This document shows, piece by piece, positions 16,045 to 24,996 of a stretch of 64,000 bases of DNA. The stretch is from Trinickia sp. Y13. Lineage in GTDB: Bacteria > Pseudomonadota > Gammaproteobacteria > Burkholderiales > Burkholderiaceae. Positions within the stretch are counted from its first letter, which is position 1. Every line of letters starts with the position of its first letter. The position numbers and the translations under genes are program-made. The notes beneath the pieces are model-generated. The model searched no databases. It saw nothing but the letters and a program-made list of their open reading frames with translations, and was not told the origin of the DNA. The stretch is from the NCBI RefSeq assembly GCF_029522115.1, contig NZ_JAKWFK010000004.1, forward strand, positions 1 to 64,000, read 5' to 3'.

Positions 16045-18336
16045 TCATGCGTAGGCGTCCACCGCGTGGAAGAGCTCTTCCTCCTGAGCGCAATGCAAGC
16101 GGACCACCGCCTCCAAGCCGTAGAGCAATCGCTGCGCGTCGCGCACTTGTCCGAGCGTCGGCCCAGCGGCCCCGATGTTGCCCGCCATCTGCTTGAGGCG
16201 GCGCGCCATACCGTAGATCTCTCGGTGCGCGCTGCTCATCGCCGCGAGGGGGTCGTCGCCGCCAAGCAACGGAGCAAGGCGCGGATACACCTGCTCGTCG
16301 TCCGCGCGCTCATGCGGAAGCAGGCGCCGATCGAGGGCATCGTTGAGCGCAGTCAATGCATTGGCGACGCCCGCGCCATCGAGCTCAGGCAAATCGTCGG
16401 CGAGCGCTCTGATCTGCTCGAGCACGGGCGCAAGCGCGGCGTGCTCTGCCTTCAGGCGCTCCGCGTCGATATTTGCAAGCTCGCGCGCGGGCGCGGCTCG
16501 GTGAAACCGCGCCGCCCGCAATGCATTGACGATCACCAGTACGTCGATCGCTTCTTGAAGCATCGCGCCAGCGACCGGAGGCAGCCATCCCAGTGCCGCG
16601 GCAATCATCGCGCCAGCTGACAATCCCATGCCCATTACGACGCATTGGACCGCGATCCGGCGCGCTCGCCGAGCGATGCGAACGCCATCGACGAGCCGGT
16701 CCAGACGATCCACGAGCAGCACGGCATCGGCCGCTTCCGCGGACGCGGCCGCGCCGCGCGCGCCCATGGCGACGCCCACGTCTGCCGCTGCGAGCGCAGG
16801 CGCATCGTTGACGCCGTCGCCGACCATGATCACGACGCCGTCGCGCCGCGCGGCTTCGATCGCATGCAGTTTGTCCGCGGGGGTTTGCTCGGCGCGCACT
16901 TCGGTGACGCCGAGCATCGCGCCGACGCTTTGCGCGACGTCGTCTCGGTCGCCGGTCAACATCACGAGCCGGTCGATGCCTTCGCGCCTGAGCAGACGCA
17001 ACGCCCTTGGCGTGTCCATTCGCAATTGATCGGCCAGCCGAACCGCGCCGATCATCTCGCCATCCACGGCGACGAATACAGCGGCCCCGCCTTCGTAGCC
17101 GATGTCTCGCAGCAGGTCCTCGCTCCAAGGCGCGCTTGCCGCGAGTGACGAGACGTAGGCGAAACTGCCGATCGCCACGTTCGCGCCGTCGACTTGGCCC
17201 CGTAATCCCGCGCCTGCGGTTTCCTCGACGGCCGACGGCGCTAAGAGACCGATGCCGCGCTCGCGCGCCGCGAGCGTCAGCGCTTCGGAAATCACATGGC
17301 CGGACGCTTGCGCCAGCGACGCTGCGAAGCGCAGCACGGCATCGGGGCGGGTGTTCGGGGCGCAGTGAATCGACGCGAGCCGCGCCCGTCCGCCTGTTAG
17401 CGTGCCCGTCTTGTCGAAGAAGAGGATCGATGCTTGCGCTAGCCGCTCCAATGCACCGCCCCCTTTGATCAACATGCCGCGCTTGGCACAATTCGATATG
17501 CCGGAGACGATCGCCACCGGCACGCCGAGAATCAGCGGGCACGGCGTGGCGACGACGAGCACGGCGAGCGCGCGCGCAAGCTCGCCCGTCGCCCACCAAC
17601 TGCCGCCGGCAAGCATCAACGAGAGCAACACGAAGAATGCCCCGTAGCGATCGGCGAGACGCGCCGACGGACCCCGCTCGCGCTGTGCCGCCTCGACCAT
17701 GCGCACGATACCGGCGTAGGTGCTGTCTTGCGCACGCGCGCCCGCCACCATTTCGAACGGACTGCCCGCATTGACGACGCCGCTGCGCACCGACTGCCCC
17801 GCTTGACGCAGCACGATCGCCGATTCGCCGGTCAACATCGACTCATCCAATTGCGCGGCGTCCGTTAGCGTGCCATCCACCGCGGCGCAGTCGCCGCTGC
17901 GCACGAGCAAGCGATCGCCCGGGTGCACGGCATCGAGCGCAACCGGTTGCCATTGACCGTCCTCCAAGCGCATCGCAACGCGCGGCGCACGGCTCAACAA
18001 AGCGGTCATTTCACGTCTTGCGCGACGCTGAGCGTATTGCTCGAGCGCTCGCCCGCTTGCAACCATCAATGCGATCACCGCTGCGGCGAGCGTCTCGCCA
18101 AGCGCGAGCGCAAGGCCGATGGCGAGCCACGCAAGAATGTCGACACCCGCTCGGCGTTCGAACAAGGCCTTGCCGATCGAAATCGTCAGCGCGAGCAAGA
18201 CCGGTGATGCCCCGGCGACCCAGAGAGCGCGTCCGAGCGTACCCATGCCAAGCGCGACGCAGGCGCCCCCGGCCATGAGCGTGAGCGCCGAGCCAAGCAA
18301 AAGGACGAGATCGACCGAAAGACGAATACGCGGCAT
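16045..18336 (-). CDS. P1B-type metal ATPase with C-terminal hemerythrin-like domain
   Basis: This 763-aa P-type ATPase has no N-terminal metal-binding domain. Its parts are membrane helices, the actuator loop with LTGES, the ion-binding helix motif TPCPL (about residue 265), the phosphorylation motif DKTGTLT (Asp about 308), MVGDGVNDAPALAAADVGVA and a last helix pair carrying LQEAID. The final 140 residues form a hemerythrin-like HHE domain (LPHERADDEQVYPRL, SSAHREIYG, LHCAQEEELF). TPCP plus a C-terminal hemerythrin domain is the pattern of the P1B-5 group, whose Sinorhizobium member Nia exports iron/nickel. The ATG at 18336 is used. It is divergent from the stress protein gene across an FNR-type box. 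Confidence 0.88.
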   Translation of the reverse strand: MPRIRLSVDLVLLLGSALTLMAGGACVALGMGTLGRALWVAGASPVLLALTISIGKALFERRAGVDILAWLAIGLALALGETLAAAVIALMVASGRALEQYAQRRARREMTALLSRAPRVAMRLEDGQWQPVALDAVHPGDRLLVRSGDCAAVDGTLTDAAQLDESMLTGESAIVLRQAGQSVRSGVVNAGSPFEMVAGARAQDSTYAGIVRMVEAAQRERGPSARLADRYGAFFVLLSLMLAGGSWWATGELARALAVLVVATPCPLILGVPVAIVSGISNCAKRGMLIKGGGALERLAQASILFFDKTGTLTGGRARLASIHCAPNTRPDAVLRFAASLAQASGHVISEALTLAARERGIGLLAPSAVEETAGAGLRGQVDGANVAIGSFAYVSSLAASAPWSEDLLRDIGYEGGAAVFVAVDGEMIGAVRLADQLRMDTPRALRLLRREGIDRLVMLTGDRDDVAQSVGAMLGVTEVRAEQTPADKLHAIEAARRDGVVIMVGDGVNDAPALAAADVGVAMGARGAAASAEAADAVLLVDRLDRLVDGVRIARRARRIAVQCVVMGMGLSAGAMIAAALGWLPPVAGAMLQEAIDVLVIVNALRAARFHRAAPARELANIDAERLKAEHAALAPVLEQIRALADDLPELDGAGVANALTALNDALDRRLLPHERADDEQVYPRLAPLLGGDDPLAAMSSAHREIYGMARRLKQMAGNIGAAGPTLGQVRDAQRLLYGLEAVVRLHCAQEEELFHAVDAYA

Positions 18337-18432
18337 GGCAAGCGAAAAGGAAAACCGGAAAGAAGCGTTCCGTGCCGTCGATCCTACGGCCGCGCGTATC
18401 CACGCGCATTGACCTGCGGCAAACGCAGGACC

Positions 18433-18446
18433 TTGACGTTCGTCAA
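18433..18446. promoter_or_regulatory. FNR/ANR-type box between P1B-ATPase and universal stress protein
   Basis: TTGACGTTCGTCAA is a perfect TTGAC-N4-GTCAA dyad. Its centre is 76 bp upstream of the stress-protein start, which places a class II start site (41.5 bp downstream) about 35 bp before the ATG. It lies about 103 bp upstream of the divergent ATPase start. It probably activates the stress protein, and perhaps both genes, at low oxygen. Confidence 0.75.
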
Positions 18447-18515
18447 AGAGCGATGGGCGCACGCCCAACACAATCGTTGATGTCGGAATCGAACACCGCC
18501 CGCAAGGAGCAAAAC

Positions 18516-19466
18516 ATGAATTCCCCCGCCTCCGCCCCTCAAGGTCTGCACCTACCCACGAACATTCTCATTGCGGTCGATCCTTCCGCCGCCTCGCAAC
18601 GCGCCGTCGCCTATGCGCGCAATGTGGTCGCGGCAGGCGCCCGCGTGCGGCTGGTCAGCATCGCCGAAGACCCGCGCACGCTCGTTCCGCTCGGCACGCT
18701 CGTCAGCGCCTCGCTGGATGCGGCGCGCGACGAGCTATTGCGCGATGCCGAGAGAGCACTCGCCCAAGCCAAGGACGCCTTCGCCGGACTGAACGTCCAA
18801 GTCGACACCGAGGAAGTCGACCTCGCAAAGCACGGCGGCAACGTCGTGCATGCGCTGCTCGAGGCCGCGCAAGCATCGGGAGCCGAACTGCTCGTGGTGG
18901 GCGCCCGTCAGCACCACGGCATTATGCGCTGGATCGAAGGTGCCGTATCGGCGCCGCTGGCGCGGCTCGCCAACTGCCCGATCCTGGTCGTTCCGGCCGC
19001 CTATGACGGCGAAATCGATCGCGCGCCGCAACGCATCGTCTTCGCCGTGGACGGCAGCCCGCATGCCACACAGGCATTGCACTACGGCAAGCGTCTCGTC
19101 GCGCCCGATACCTCGGCGCTTGCTTTGTATGTCATCGATCGAGCGGTGCGTCTGAGCGATCTCGTGCCCATCGACGTACTCGAGGACGCTTTCATCGAAC
19201 AGGGAACGAAAGCGCTTTCCGACGCGAAATCGTCGCTGGCGGAAGCCTCCGCCCATACGAGTACGCGTCTGGCCAAGACTGCGCACACGCAGGACGATGT
19301 GGCTCAGACGATCGTCCGCGAGGCCGACGCCTGGAATGCGGAACTCATCGTCATGGGCACGCATGGCCGGCGCGGCATCGCGCGGTGGCTGCTCGGCAGC
19401 GTTGCCGAGCGCGTCGCTCGCCTTGCCAGCGTGCCGCTTCTGCTCGTTCACGGCAGCCAAACCTAG
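18516..19466 (+). CDS. Tandem-domain universal stress protein
   Basis: This 316-aa cytoplasmic protein consists of two UspA domains. The first begins NILIAVDPSAASQRAVAYAR and the second RIVFAVDGSPHATQALHYGK. The second has the complete ATP-binding signature GTHGRRGIARWLLGSVAERV; in the first this region reads GARQHHGIMRWIEGAVSAPL, so nucleotide binding there is less certain. Two-domain Usp proteins are often induced by hypoxia, and a perfect FNR-type box stands 76 bp upstream. The ATG at 18516 has AAGGAG seven bases before it and is preferred over the long in-frame extension to 18372. Confidence 0.93.
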   Translation: MNSPASAPQGLHLPTNILIAVDPSAASQRAVAYARNVVAAGARVRLVSIAEDPRTLVPLGTLVSASLDAARDELLRDAERALAQAKDAFAGLNVQVDTEEVDLAKHGGNVVHALLEAAQASGAELLVVGARQHHGIMRWIEGAVSAPLARLANCPILVVPAAYDGEIDRAPQRIVFAVDGSPHATQALHYGKRLVAPDTSALALYVIDRAVRLSDLVPIDVLEDAFIEQGTKALSDAKSSLAEASAHTSTRLAKTAHTQDDVAQTIVREADAWNAELIVMGTHGRRGIARWLLGSVAERVARLASVPLLLVHGSQT

Positions 19467-19584
19467 CGCAACGGGTTAGCCGCCCTTTCCCGTCGCACCC
19501 AGTACTCGCGCGCCTTCGAAGATGCGCCCGCCGGGAACGAAACTTGCGTTGCTCTCGCGCCAAAACCAAACCGCCGAGAGAGAT

Positions 19585-21774
19585 ATGCCGAGCATGACGT
19601 CGATCGCCGAAGGGCTTCCTTTTCCCTTGGGAGCAAGCTGGGACGGCGCGGGGGTGAACTTCGCGCTGTTCTCGGCGAATGCGACCAAGGTAGAGTTGTG
19701 CTTGTTCGACGAAGCAGGCCATCGCGAACTCGAACGCATCGAATTGCCCGAATATACCAACGAAGTCTGGCACATCTACGTGCCGGGCCTCGCGCCGGGC
19801 GCCGTGTACGGTTACCGCGTGCATGGGCCATACGAGCCCGAAGCGGGCCATCGCTTCAACCCCAACAAACTGCTGCTCGATCCCTATGCCAAAGCGCATG
19901 TCGGTGCTTTGAAATGGGACCACGCCGTATTCGGCTACACGATCGGCGCGGACGGCGACGATCTGACATTCGACGAGCGCGATAGCGCGCCGTTCGTGCC
20001 CAAGTGCGTGGTGGTCGATCAAACTTTCTCCTGGACGCACCCGACGCGCGTGCGCGTACCGTGGGATCGCACGATCATCTACGAACTGCATGTGCGCGGC
20101 TACACGAAGCGCCACCCCGGCATCGCGAAACGGCTGCGCGGCACCTTCGAAGGCCTGGCCCAGAAAGAAGTGGTGGATTACATCAAGCGCCTGGGCGTTA
20201 CCGCCGTCGAATTGATGCCGATTCATTCGTTCGTCAACGACAGCTATCTGCTCGACAAAGGACTCACGAACTACTGGGGATACAACACGATTGGTTTCTT
20301 CGCGGCCGATCCGCGTTTTTTTGCGCGAGGCGCGGATGCGATCCGCGAACTCAAAGGGATGATCGACCGCTACCACGACGCAGGGCTCGAAGTCATTCTC
20401 GACGTGGTCTACAACCATACCGCCGAAGGCAACGAGCGCGGCCCGACGCTATCGTTTCGCGGCATCGACAACGCGTCGTATTACCGCCTGCTGCCCGATC
20501 GGCAGCGCTACTACATCAACGATACGGGCACCGGCAACACACTGAACCTATCCCACCCTCGCGTGCTGCAAATGGTCACCGACAGCTTGCGCTATTGGGT
20601 GGGGGAAATGAACGTCGACGGCTTTCGCTTCGATCTGGCGACGATTCTCGCCCGCGAACCGTACGGTTTCGACGAAGCCGGCAGTTTCCTGCACAGTTGC
20701 CGGCAAGATCCCGTCCTATCGAGCGTCAAACTCGTCGCCGAGCCGTGGGATTGCGGCCCCGGCGGCTATCAGGTCGGCGGTTTCCCTCCAGGGTGGGCCG
20801 AATGGAACGACCGGTTCCGCGACACGGTGCGCGCTTTCTGGAAGGGCGACGAGGGCGTCGCGGCGGAACTGGCGAGCCGGATCACGGGCTCGGGCGACAA
20901 GTTCAACCGCCGCGGGCGACGACCATGGGCCAGCGTGAACTTCGTGGCGGCGCACGACGGGTTTACGCTGAACGATCTGGTTTCGTACAACGAGAAGCAC
21001 AACGAAGCGAATGGCGAAGACAACAACGACGGCCACACCGATAACAAATCCTGGAACTGCGGCGCCGAGGGGCCAACCGACGACGCGCAAATCAGAGCCT
21101 TGCGCGAACGGCAGAAACGCAATCTGCTGGCCACACTGCTCTTTGCTCAGGGCACGCCGATGATCGTCGCCGGCGACGAGTTCGGCCGCACGCAAGGCGG
21201 CAACAACAATGCGTATTGTCAGGACAACGAAATAAGTTGGGTCGACTGGGAGGGGACCGACGACGACGGGCGCGCATTGACCGACTTCGTCGTCAAGCTG
21301 ACGACGCTGCGTCATACGCTGCCCGTTCTGCGCCGCAATCGCTTTCTGACGGGCCAATTCGACGAGCGCCAGCAGCTGAGCGAAGTGCGCTGGTTGAGCC
21401 CGGCCGGCGCCGACCTCACGGAGGACCAATGGAACGATCCGTCGATGCGGTGCTTCGGCGTATTGCTCGATGGCCGCGCGCAGACGAGCGGCATTCGCAG
21501 GCCCGCTTCCGACGCGACGTTGCTCATCGTGATGAACGCCCATCATGACATCGTCGAATTCAAACTGCCCGACATCGCCGGCAGCGATCAATGGAGTTGC
21601 CTCATCGATACGAATGTGCCCGTGCGCGACGAATTGCCCGATTTCGAATCGGGTGACGTGTATCAAGTGACAGGGCGTTCGCTGCTTCTTTTCGCACTGC
21701 ACGCAAAAGGCCAAACACAGCGCATTTTCGCCAGCCTCGGCAAGAAATTGACCGAAGACGCGGACACGAAGTGA
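19585..21774 (+). CDS. glgX: Glycogen debranching enzyme
   Basis: This 729-aa GH13 enzyme of the GlgX/isoamylase type cleaves alpha-1,6 branches of glycogen or its limit dextrins. An N-terminal CBM48-like domain (LPFPLGASWDGAGVNFALFS) is followed by the catalytic barrel, with the nucleophile Asp in VDGFRFDLATIL, the acid/base Glu in KLVAEPWDCGPGGYQ and the third acidic residue in VAAHDGFTLNDL. The start is placed at ATG 19585, giving the normal family N terminus; an ATG 12 bases later and an upstream frame from 19522 are alternatives. No other glycogen gene is adjacent. A 6-bp hairpin (21783-21801) lies just after the stop. Confidence 0.94.
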   Translation: MPSMTSIAEGLPFPLGASWDGAGVNFALFSANATKVELCLFDEAGHRELERIELPEYTNEVWHIYVPGLAPGAVYGYRVHGPYEPEAGHRFNPNKLLLDPYAKAHVGALKWDHAVFGYTIGADGDDLTFDERDSAPFVPKCVVVDQTFSWTHPTRVRVPWDRTIIYELHVRGYTKRHPGIAKRLRGTFEGLAQKEVVDYIKRLGVTAVELMPIHSFVNDSYLLDKGLTNYWGYNTIGFFAADPRFFARGADAIRELKGMIDRYHDAGLEVILDVVYNHTAEGNERGPTLSFRGIDNASYYRLLPDRQRYYINDTGTGNTLNLSHPRVLQMVTDSLRYWVGEMNVDGFRFDLATILAREPYGFDEAGSFLHSCRQDPVLSSVKLVAEPWDCGPGGYQVGGFPPGWAEWNDRFRDTVRAFWKGDEGVAAELASRITGSGDKFNRRGRRPWASVNFVAAHDGFTLNDLVSYNEKHNEANGEDNNDGHTDNKSWNCGAEGPTDDAQIRALRERQKRNLLATLLFAQGTPMIVAGDEFGRTQGGNNNAYCQDNEISWVDWEGTDDDGRALTDFVVKLTTLRHTLPVLRRNRFLTGQFDERQQLSEVRWLSPAGADLTEDQWNDPSMRCFGVLLDGRAQTSGIRRPASDATLLIVMNAHHDIVEFKLPDIAGSDQWSCLIDTNVPVRDELPDFESGDVYQVTGRSLLLFALHAKGQTQRIFASLGKKLTEDADTK

Positions 21775-21849
21775 GGCAAGGCGTGGGCGGTGCAGGCCCA
21801 CCGATGCCCTCGCGCCGCTCGCTCCTCCCTATCAGTCATCTGCGCCGTG

Positions 21850-21924
21850 TCAGTGATACAGCAGCGCAATCAAGATGATGATGGGAATCGGTACACCGAG
21901 CAGGTAAAGCAGGATCGAGCGCAT
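21850..21924 (-). CDS. 24-aa hydrophobic micropeptide
   Basis: A 24-codon gene reads MRSILLYLLGVPIPIIILIA then LLYH. It has a strong ribosome-binding site, AGGAGG, ending about four bases before the ATG. The peptide is one short membrane segment with a central VPIP kink. It follows the 387-aa membrane-protein gene on the same strand after 50 bp, so the two may be cotranscribed. I recall very similar tiny conserved peptides in other proteobacteria but cannot give a function. Confidence 0.65.
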   Translation of the reverse strand: MRSILLYLLGVPIPIIILIALLYH

Positions 21925-21974
21925 AGGTCCTCCTGGTTCGTTTGCTGGATTGGATCGGGTCGGATCGAGTTCGG

Positions 21975-23138
21975 TCAGGCATCGCGCAGGCGTCCGCCGA
22001 GCACGGCCATGAAGCTCGCCGCGAACGCCCCCATCAGCAGCGAGACGAATAACCACAACGACGCGGATATGCCCGAGCGCCGCGCGCTATCTGCCGCAGC
22101 TTTGGCCGCGCTCTCGATGGTGGAGACTTTCTGTTGAAGCTGCGCATAGGTTGCACTGACGCGCGCCTGCGCGGCATCAGGACCCAGCCCCGTGTACCGC
22201 GACACGATGCTAGCGACATATGCCGTATCGGCCGCCGAAAGCGAATCGCCTGTTGCCAGACTATTGAGGAAGATACGCGTCACCTCAAGCTTAGGCGGCG
22301 TACCGGGCGTACCGGGCGTACCGGGCGTCACGGGCTCGGTCAATGCAGGCGCCGGCTCGGCGTTCGGGGTGGCTTCGATCGCGGGCGTGGCCACCGCGCT
22401 CACTACCGCACCCGTCGCCGTATTCGCTGCGCCGTTGACGGCCGAGGCGGCGGATGGAGGCGCCGACGCATTGGAGGCCGCGCTCGCTGCGACATCGGAA
22501 ACCGGACCCGAGCTCGACGCGGCCGCTGCCGCTGCCGCTGCCGGAGGCGATGCGACTGCGCGCGCGTGCGTGGAGCTGGACGACGACGCAAGCGGTTGCC
22601 GGAACAGGGCGTCGACGAAGTAGCCGATGGGCCAGCGATTCGCCGCGGCCGCCGCATCGCCGCGGTCGACGAGCACGGCCGACGATGCCGATTTCGCCGC
22701 CGCTTGCGCGCCTGCTCGGCCTACGGCCGGCAACATGGCGGCAAACAGCGCGGCCGTGGCGAGCGTGGCCACGGCCCAGGTCAGAAAGCCATGCGCGGTG
22801 TCGCGGAAGTAAACCTCGTCCGCTACCACGACCGGCCATCGATGCCTGAGTCGGCCGGCCAGATAACCGCCCAACCCCGAGGTCAGGACCTGCGTGACAC
22901 ACACCCAAACGATCGCGGCGAATCCGAACGTCGATGCGGTTGCGCTCGCCGAACGCCAAGGCGAGAGCGCGGCAAGCCCAAGGCCCGTGCCGAGCGTCAG
23001 CAAGATCAGGCCGAATGCCGCGGCAGCGACGGCGCCCGCAAACACGGCGCTCCACGAGACGACGCCGGCAGAATGCCGCGATGCGGCGCGATCTTCGACC
23101 AATGCATCGGATCTTAAGGGGGCGTTCAGTTCAGCCAT
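21975..23138 (-). CDS. Polytopic membrane protein with a low-complexity periplasmic or cytoplasmic loop
   Basis: This 387-aa protein has three or four membrane segments in its N-terminal half (SWSAVFAGAVAAAAFGLILL, a second near FGFAAIVWVCVTQVLT and one near FLTWAVATLATAALFAA) and one near the C terminus (SASLWLFVSLLMGAFAASFM). Between them lies a long Ala/Ser/Pro-rich region with a TPG repeat. The first segment resembles small membrane proteins found in many proteobacteria without a known role. The start at 23138 has GGAGA seven bases upstream; the frame extends to 23243 without a start signal. It is probably cotranscribed with the 24-aa peptide gene. Confidence 0.75.
   Translation of the reverse strand: MAELNAPLRSDALVEDRAASRHSAGVVSWSAVFAGAVAAAAFGLILLTLGTGLGLAALSPWRSASATASTFGFAAIVWVCVTQVLTSGLGGYLAGRLRHRWPVVVADEVYFRDTAHGFLTWAVATLATAALFAAMLPAVGRAGAQAAAKSASSAVLVDRGDAAAAANRWPIGYFVDALFRQPLASSSSSTHARAVASPPAAAAAAAASSSGPVSDVAASAASNASAPPSAASAVNGAANTATGAVVSAVATPAIEATPNAEPAPALTEPVTPGTPGTPGTPPKLEVTRIFLNSLATGDSLSAADTAYVASIVSRYTGLGPDAAQARVSATYAQLQQKVSTIESAAKAAADSARRSGISASLWLFVSLLMGAFAASFMAVLGGRLRDA
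22298..22333. repeat. 9-bp tandem repeat inside the membrane-protein gene
   Basis: Three perfect copies of GCGTACCGG (22298-22324) and a fourth degenerate copy encode a TPG repeat in the flexible loop of the 387-aa membrane protein. Each unit is in frame, so copy number can vary without frameshift. Confidence 0.85.
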
Positions 23139-23280
23139 GACGTGTCTCCGAGGGCTATGAGGATTGCAGGCTCGTATGCCGTTCGCTCCGACGGGGTGCA
23201 ATATACGCAAAGGAGCGACAGCATGCTTTGTGCCCGTACCCACGCCATTCGGTTACTGAGCGCCCTCTTCGACGCGACGC

Positions 23281-24024
23281 CTATTCTTCACCCGCATCCT
23301 TCGCCTCTCGCGAATCGCGCAAAGCCTCGCCCCTAATCGCAGGCTTGCCGCTTTCGTCACGGGTTCTCAAATGCGTCATTTGCACAGCCAGGTCTTGGGG
23401 CCGCGCATGCCGTTCGGGCTGCACGTTCCAGTCGAACACGGTACGTGCCACGTGCGCATGAGCATGAACGCAATTGCTTTCCTGCGCACCACTCGTTTCG
23501 TAGGCGGGAAAGATCGGCCGTTGCTGCACGGCTTTCATCTGCGCGATCTGCTCATCGGTCATCTCGCCATGGTCGATCACGCGCGATACCCTAGCGTGAT
23601 CGATTATCTTGTCGTCGCCGGCCTCGATCGCAGCGCCCTTGAGTGCGTTGACGAGAAAGGGTTTGCCGTCCGGGAGCGTGCCGCTCACCTTGAACCGCTC
23701 GGGACGAGGCGCGAGCGCATCGGTGCGGCGGGAATGACCGATCGCCGGCGCCAATTGCGGGTCGCGCCTGCGTTCGGATTCGGACGTCTGATATTGAATG
23801 TGTCCCGGGTCCTCGACCTTTCCGTCGTCGGCAATCTTCGTATCGGCGACGACGGTATGGACACGCCGGCCGAGCAACGGCTCTAGCATCGGCGAACTCG
23901 GCCTCGGCCGTGACGATCCAGGCTGCTCCTGAAGTTCCGCCGGTTTCGAGTTCCGGCCCTTCCCTTCCGTCGCGCCCGCCTGCGCTAACGCCTGTGCGGC
24001 GCGCCTCACCCCTCGCCCATGCAT
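23281..24024 (-). CDS. Unrecognised hydrophilic protein (247 aa)
   Basis: This 247-aa protein has no membrane segment or Sec signal. The first 45 residues are rich in Arg, Ala, Ser and Pro and look disordered. A more structured part (about 95-215) contains RFKVSGTLPDGKPFLVNALK and SNCVHAHAHVARTVFDW. The last 30 residues are charged and Glu-rich. The start at 24024 has AGAGG seven bases upstream. I do not recognise a family. The disordered basic N terminus and the divergent pairing with a secreted chorismate mutase would be compatible with a secreted effector, but that is speculation. Confidence 0.6.
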   Translation of the reverse strand: MHGRGVRRAAQALAQAGATEGKGRNSKPAELQEQPGSSRPRPSSPMLEPLLGRRVHTVVADTKIADDGKVEDPGHIQYQTSESERRRDPQLAPAIGHSRRTDALAPRPERFKVSGTLPDGKPFLVNALKGAAIEAGDDKIIDHARVSRVIDHGEMTDEQIAQMKAVQQRPIFPAYETSGAQESNCVHAHAHVARTVFDWNVQPERHARPQDLAVQMTHLRTRDESGKPAIRGEALRDSREAKDAGEE

Positions 24025-24351
24025 CCGTATCCTCTCTCATCGAAATTGTTATGCAGGAATATTGGTTCAAGCTACCTCTTGCCGGCGCGGCAATGACGAA
24101 GAACCGACTCTATTAACGAACGCCGTAATCAAGCGAAATCGGCCCACAATGCTGCACCCATCCAACCTATGACTGCCATGGCCATGACACGAATACTTCG
24201 CTGAATACGCAGCAATCCATTTATTCGCACCCCATCATATTTTTTAATAGATGTCACAAAATATTTTTATGACTCGCGCACGTCGCTCTTTTCGTCTTTT
24301 CTTTTACGAAAAAATTATCTACATTCGTTCCCCTCGCCTGGAGGTAATGAA
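24025..24351. other. AT-rich divergent promoter region
   Basis: This 327-bp region separates the unrecognised 247-aa protein from the secreted chorismate mutase. The part from about 24205 to 24335 is strikingly AT-rich compared with the rest of the window, with runs such as TATTTTTTAATAG and ACGAAAAAATTATCTACATT. I see no coding frame and no perfect dyad of a known regulator type. It probably holds both promoters and perhaps a nucleoid-protein silencing site. Confidence 0.6.
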
Positions 24352-24954
24352 TTGACCACGAAAAATTGCCGATCGATCATGAAATCTCGTCGCTTTAACG
24401 CCGCGGTGTGCGCCGCCTTCCTCTTGCTCGGCGCCCGAGCCGCGCACGCGCAACATACAGGGCATCTGTTGCGCCCGCTCATTGAAAGCGCTGCCGAGCG
24501 TCTTGCCATCGGCGACCGAGTCGCCTTGTCGAAGTGGGACACTGGCACGAGCGTAGAAGACCCAGCGCGCGAGAGCGCCGTAATCTCGAAGGCCGTCGCC
24601 GAAGGTCAGCAAGCGAATCTGGCGGCCACCGATACCACGCGCTTTTTCAAGGCGCAGATCGAAGCGAACAAACTCGTGCAATACGAACTGCTCTCGCGTT
24701 GGCGTCGCGCCGGGTTCGCGCCACCCCACGCGCCGGTTGATCTCGTCGACACGATCCGTCCCGAACTGGACGCACTGCAGACGAAGATCATCGCCGCACT
24801 CGCAAGCGCCAATCCCATCCTGGAAAACAAGGCGTGCGCAACGCAGGTGGCCCGCGCAGTCGGCCGTTATACGTTCGAACATCAATTCGAATTGACGTCT
24901 TTGCAGGCCATCGCACTCGATCGCGCAATGGCGGGCTTCTGCCGCGTGTACTGA
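24352..24954 (+). CDS. Secreted (periplasmic) chorismate mutase, AroQ gamma type
   Basis: This 200-aa protein carries a Sec signal peptide (hydrophobic FNAAVCAAFLLLGARAAHA) and an all-helical AroQ domain. It should convert chorismate to prephenate outside the cytoplasm. Family features are LIESAAERLAIGDRVALSKW, the EDPARE segment with the active-site Arg/Glu, and VISKAVAEGQQANL. Two C-terminal-half cysteines (NKACATQV and GFCRVY) could form the disulfide known in exported members. The likely start is the TTG at 24352, seven bases after GGAGG; the ATG at 24379 has no ribosome-binding site. Exported chorismate mutases of pathogens and symbionts are suspected of acting on host shikimate metabolism; here the role is unknown. 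Confidence 0.88.
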   Translation: MTTKNCRSIMKSRRFNAAVCAAFLLLGARAAHAQHTGHLLRPLIESAAERLAIGDRVALSKWDTGTSVEDPARESAVISKAVAEGQQANLAATDTTRFFKAQIEANKLVQYELLSRWRRAGFAPPHAPVDLVDTIRPELDALQTKIIAALASANPILENKACATQVARAVGRYTFEHQFELTSLQAIALDRAMAGFCRVY

Positions 24955-24968
24955 GGCGCTCGTCGACG

Positions 24969-24996
24969 TGCCCCGCAGGCGGGGCATCGATTTTTC
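24969..24996 (+). terminator. Intrinsic terminator of the chorismate mutase gene
   Basis: TGCCCCGC (24969-24976) and GCGGGGCA (24979-24986) form a perfect 8-bp GC-rich stem, followed after four bases by TTTTT. It begins 15 bases after the chorismate mutase stop. The remaining DNA up to the CDF gene (24997-25332) contains no gene, only the FNR-type box at 25220. Confidence 0.85.

Noticed and set aside
24025-24351. Type III secretion (hrpII-type, TTCG-N16-TTCG) box before the divergent pair
   Set aside because: Several TTCG words occur, but no pair has the required 16-bp spacing.
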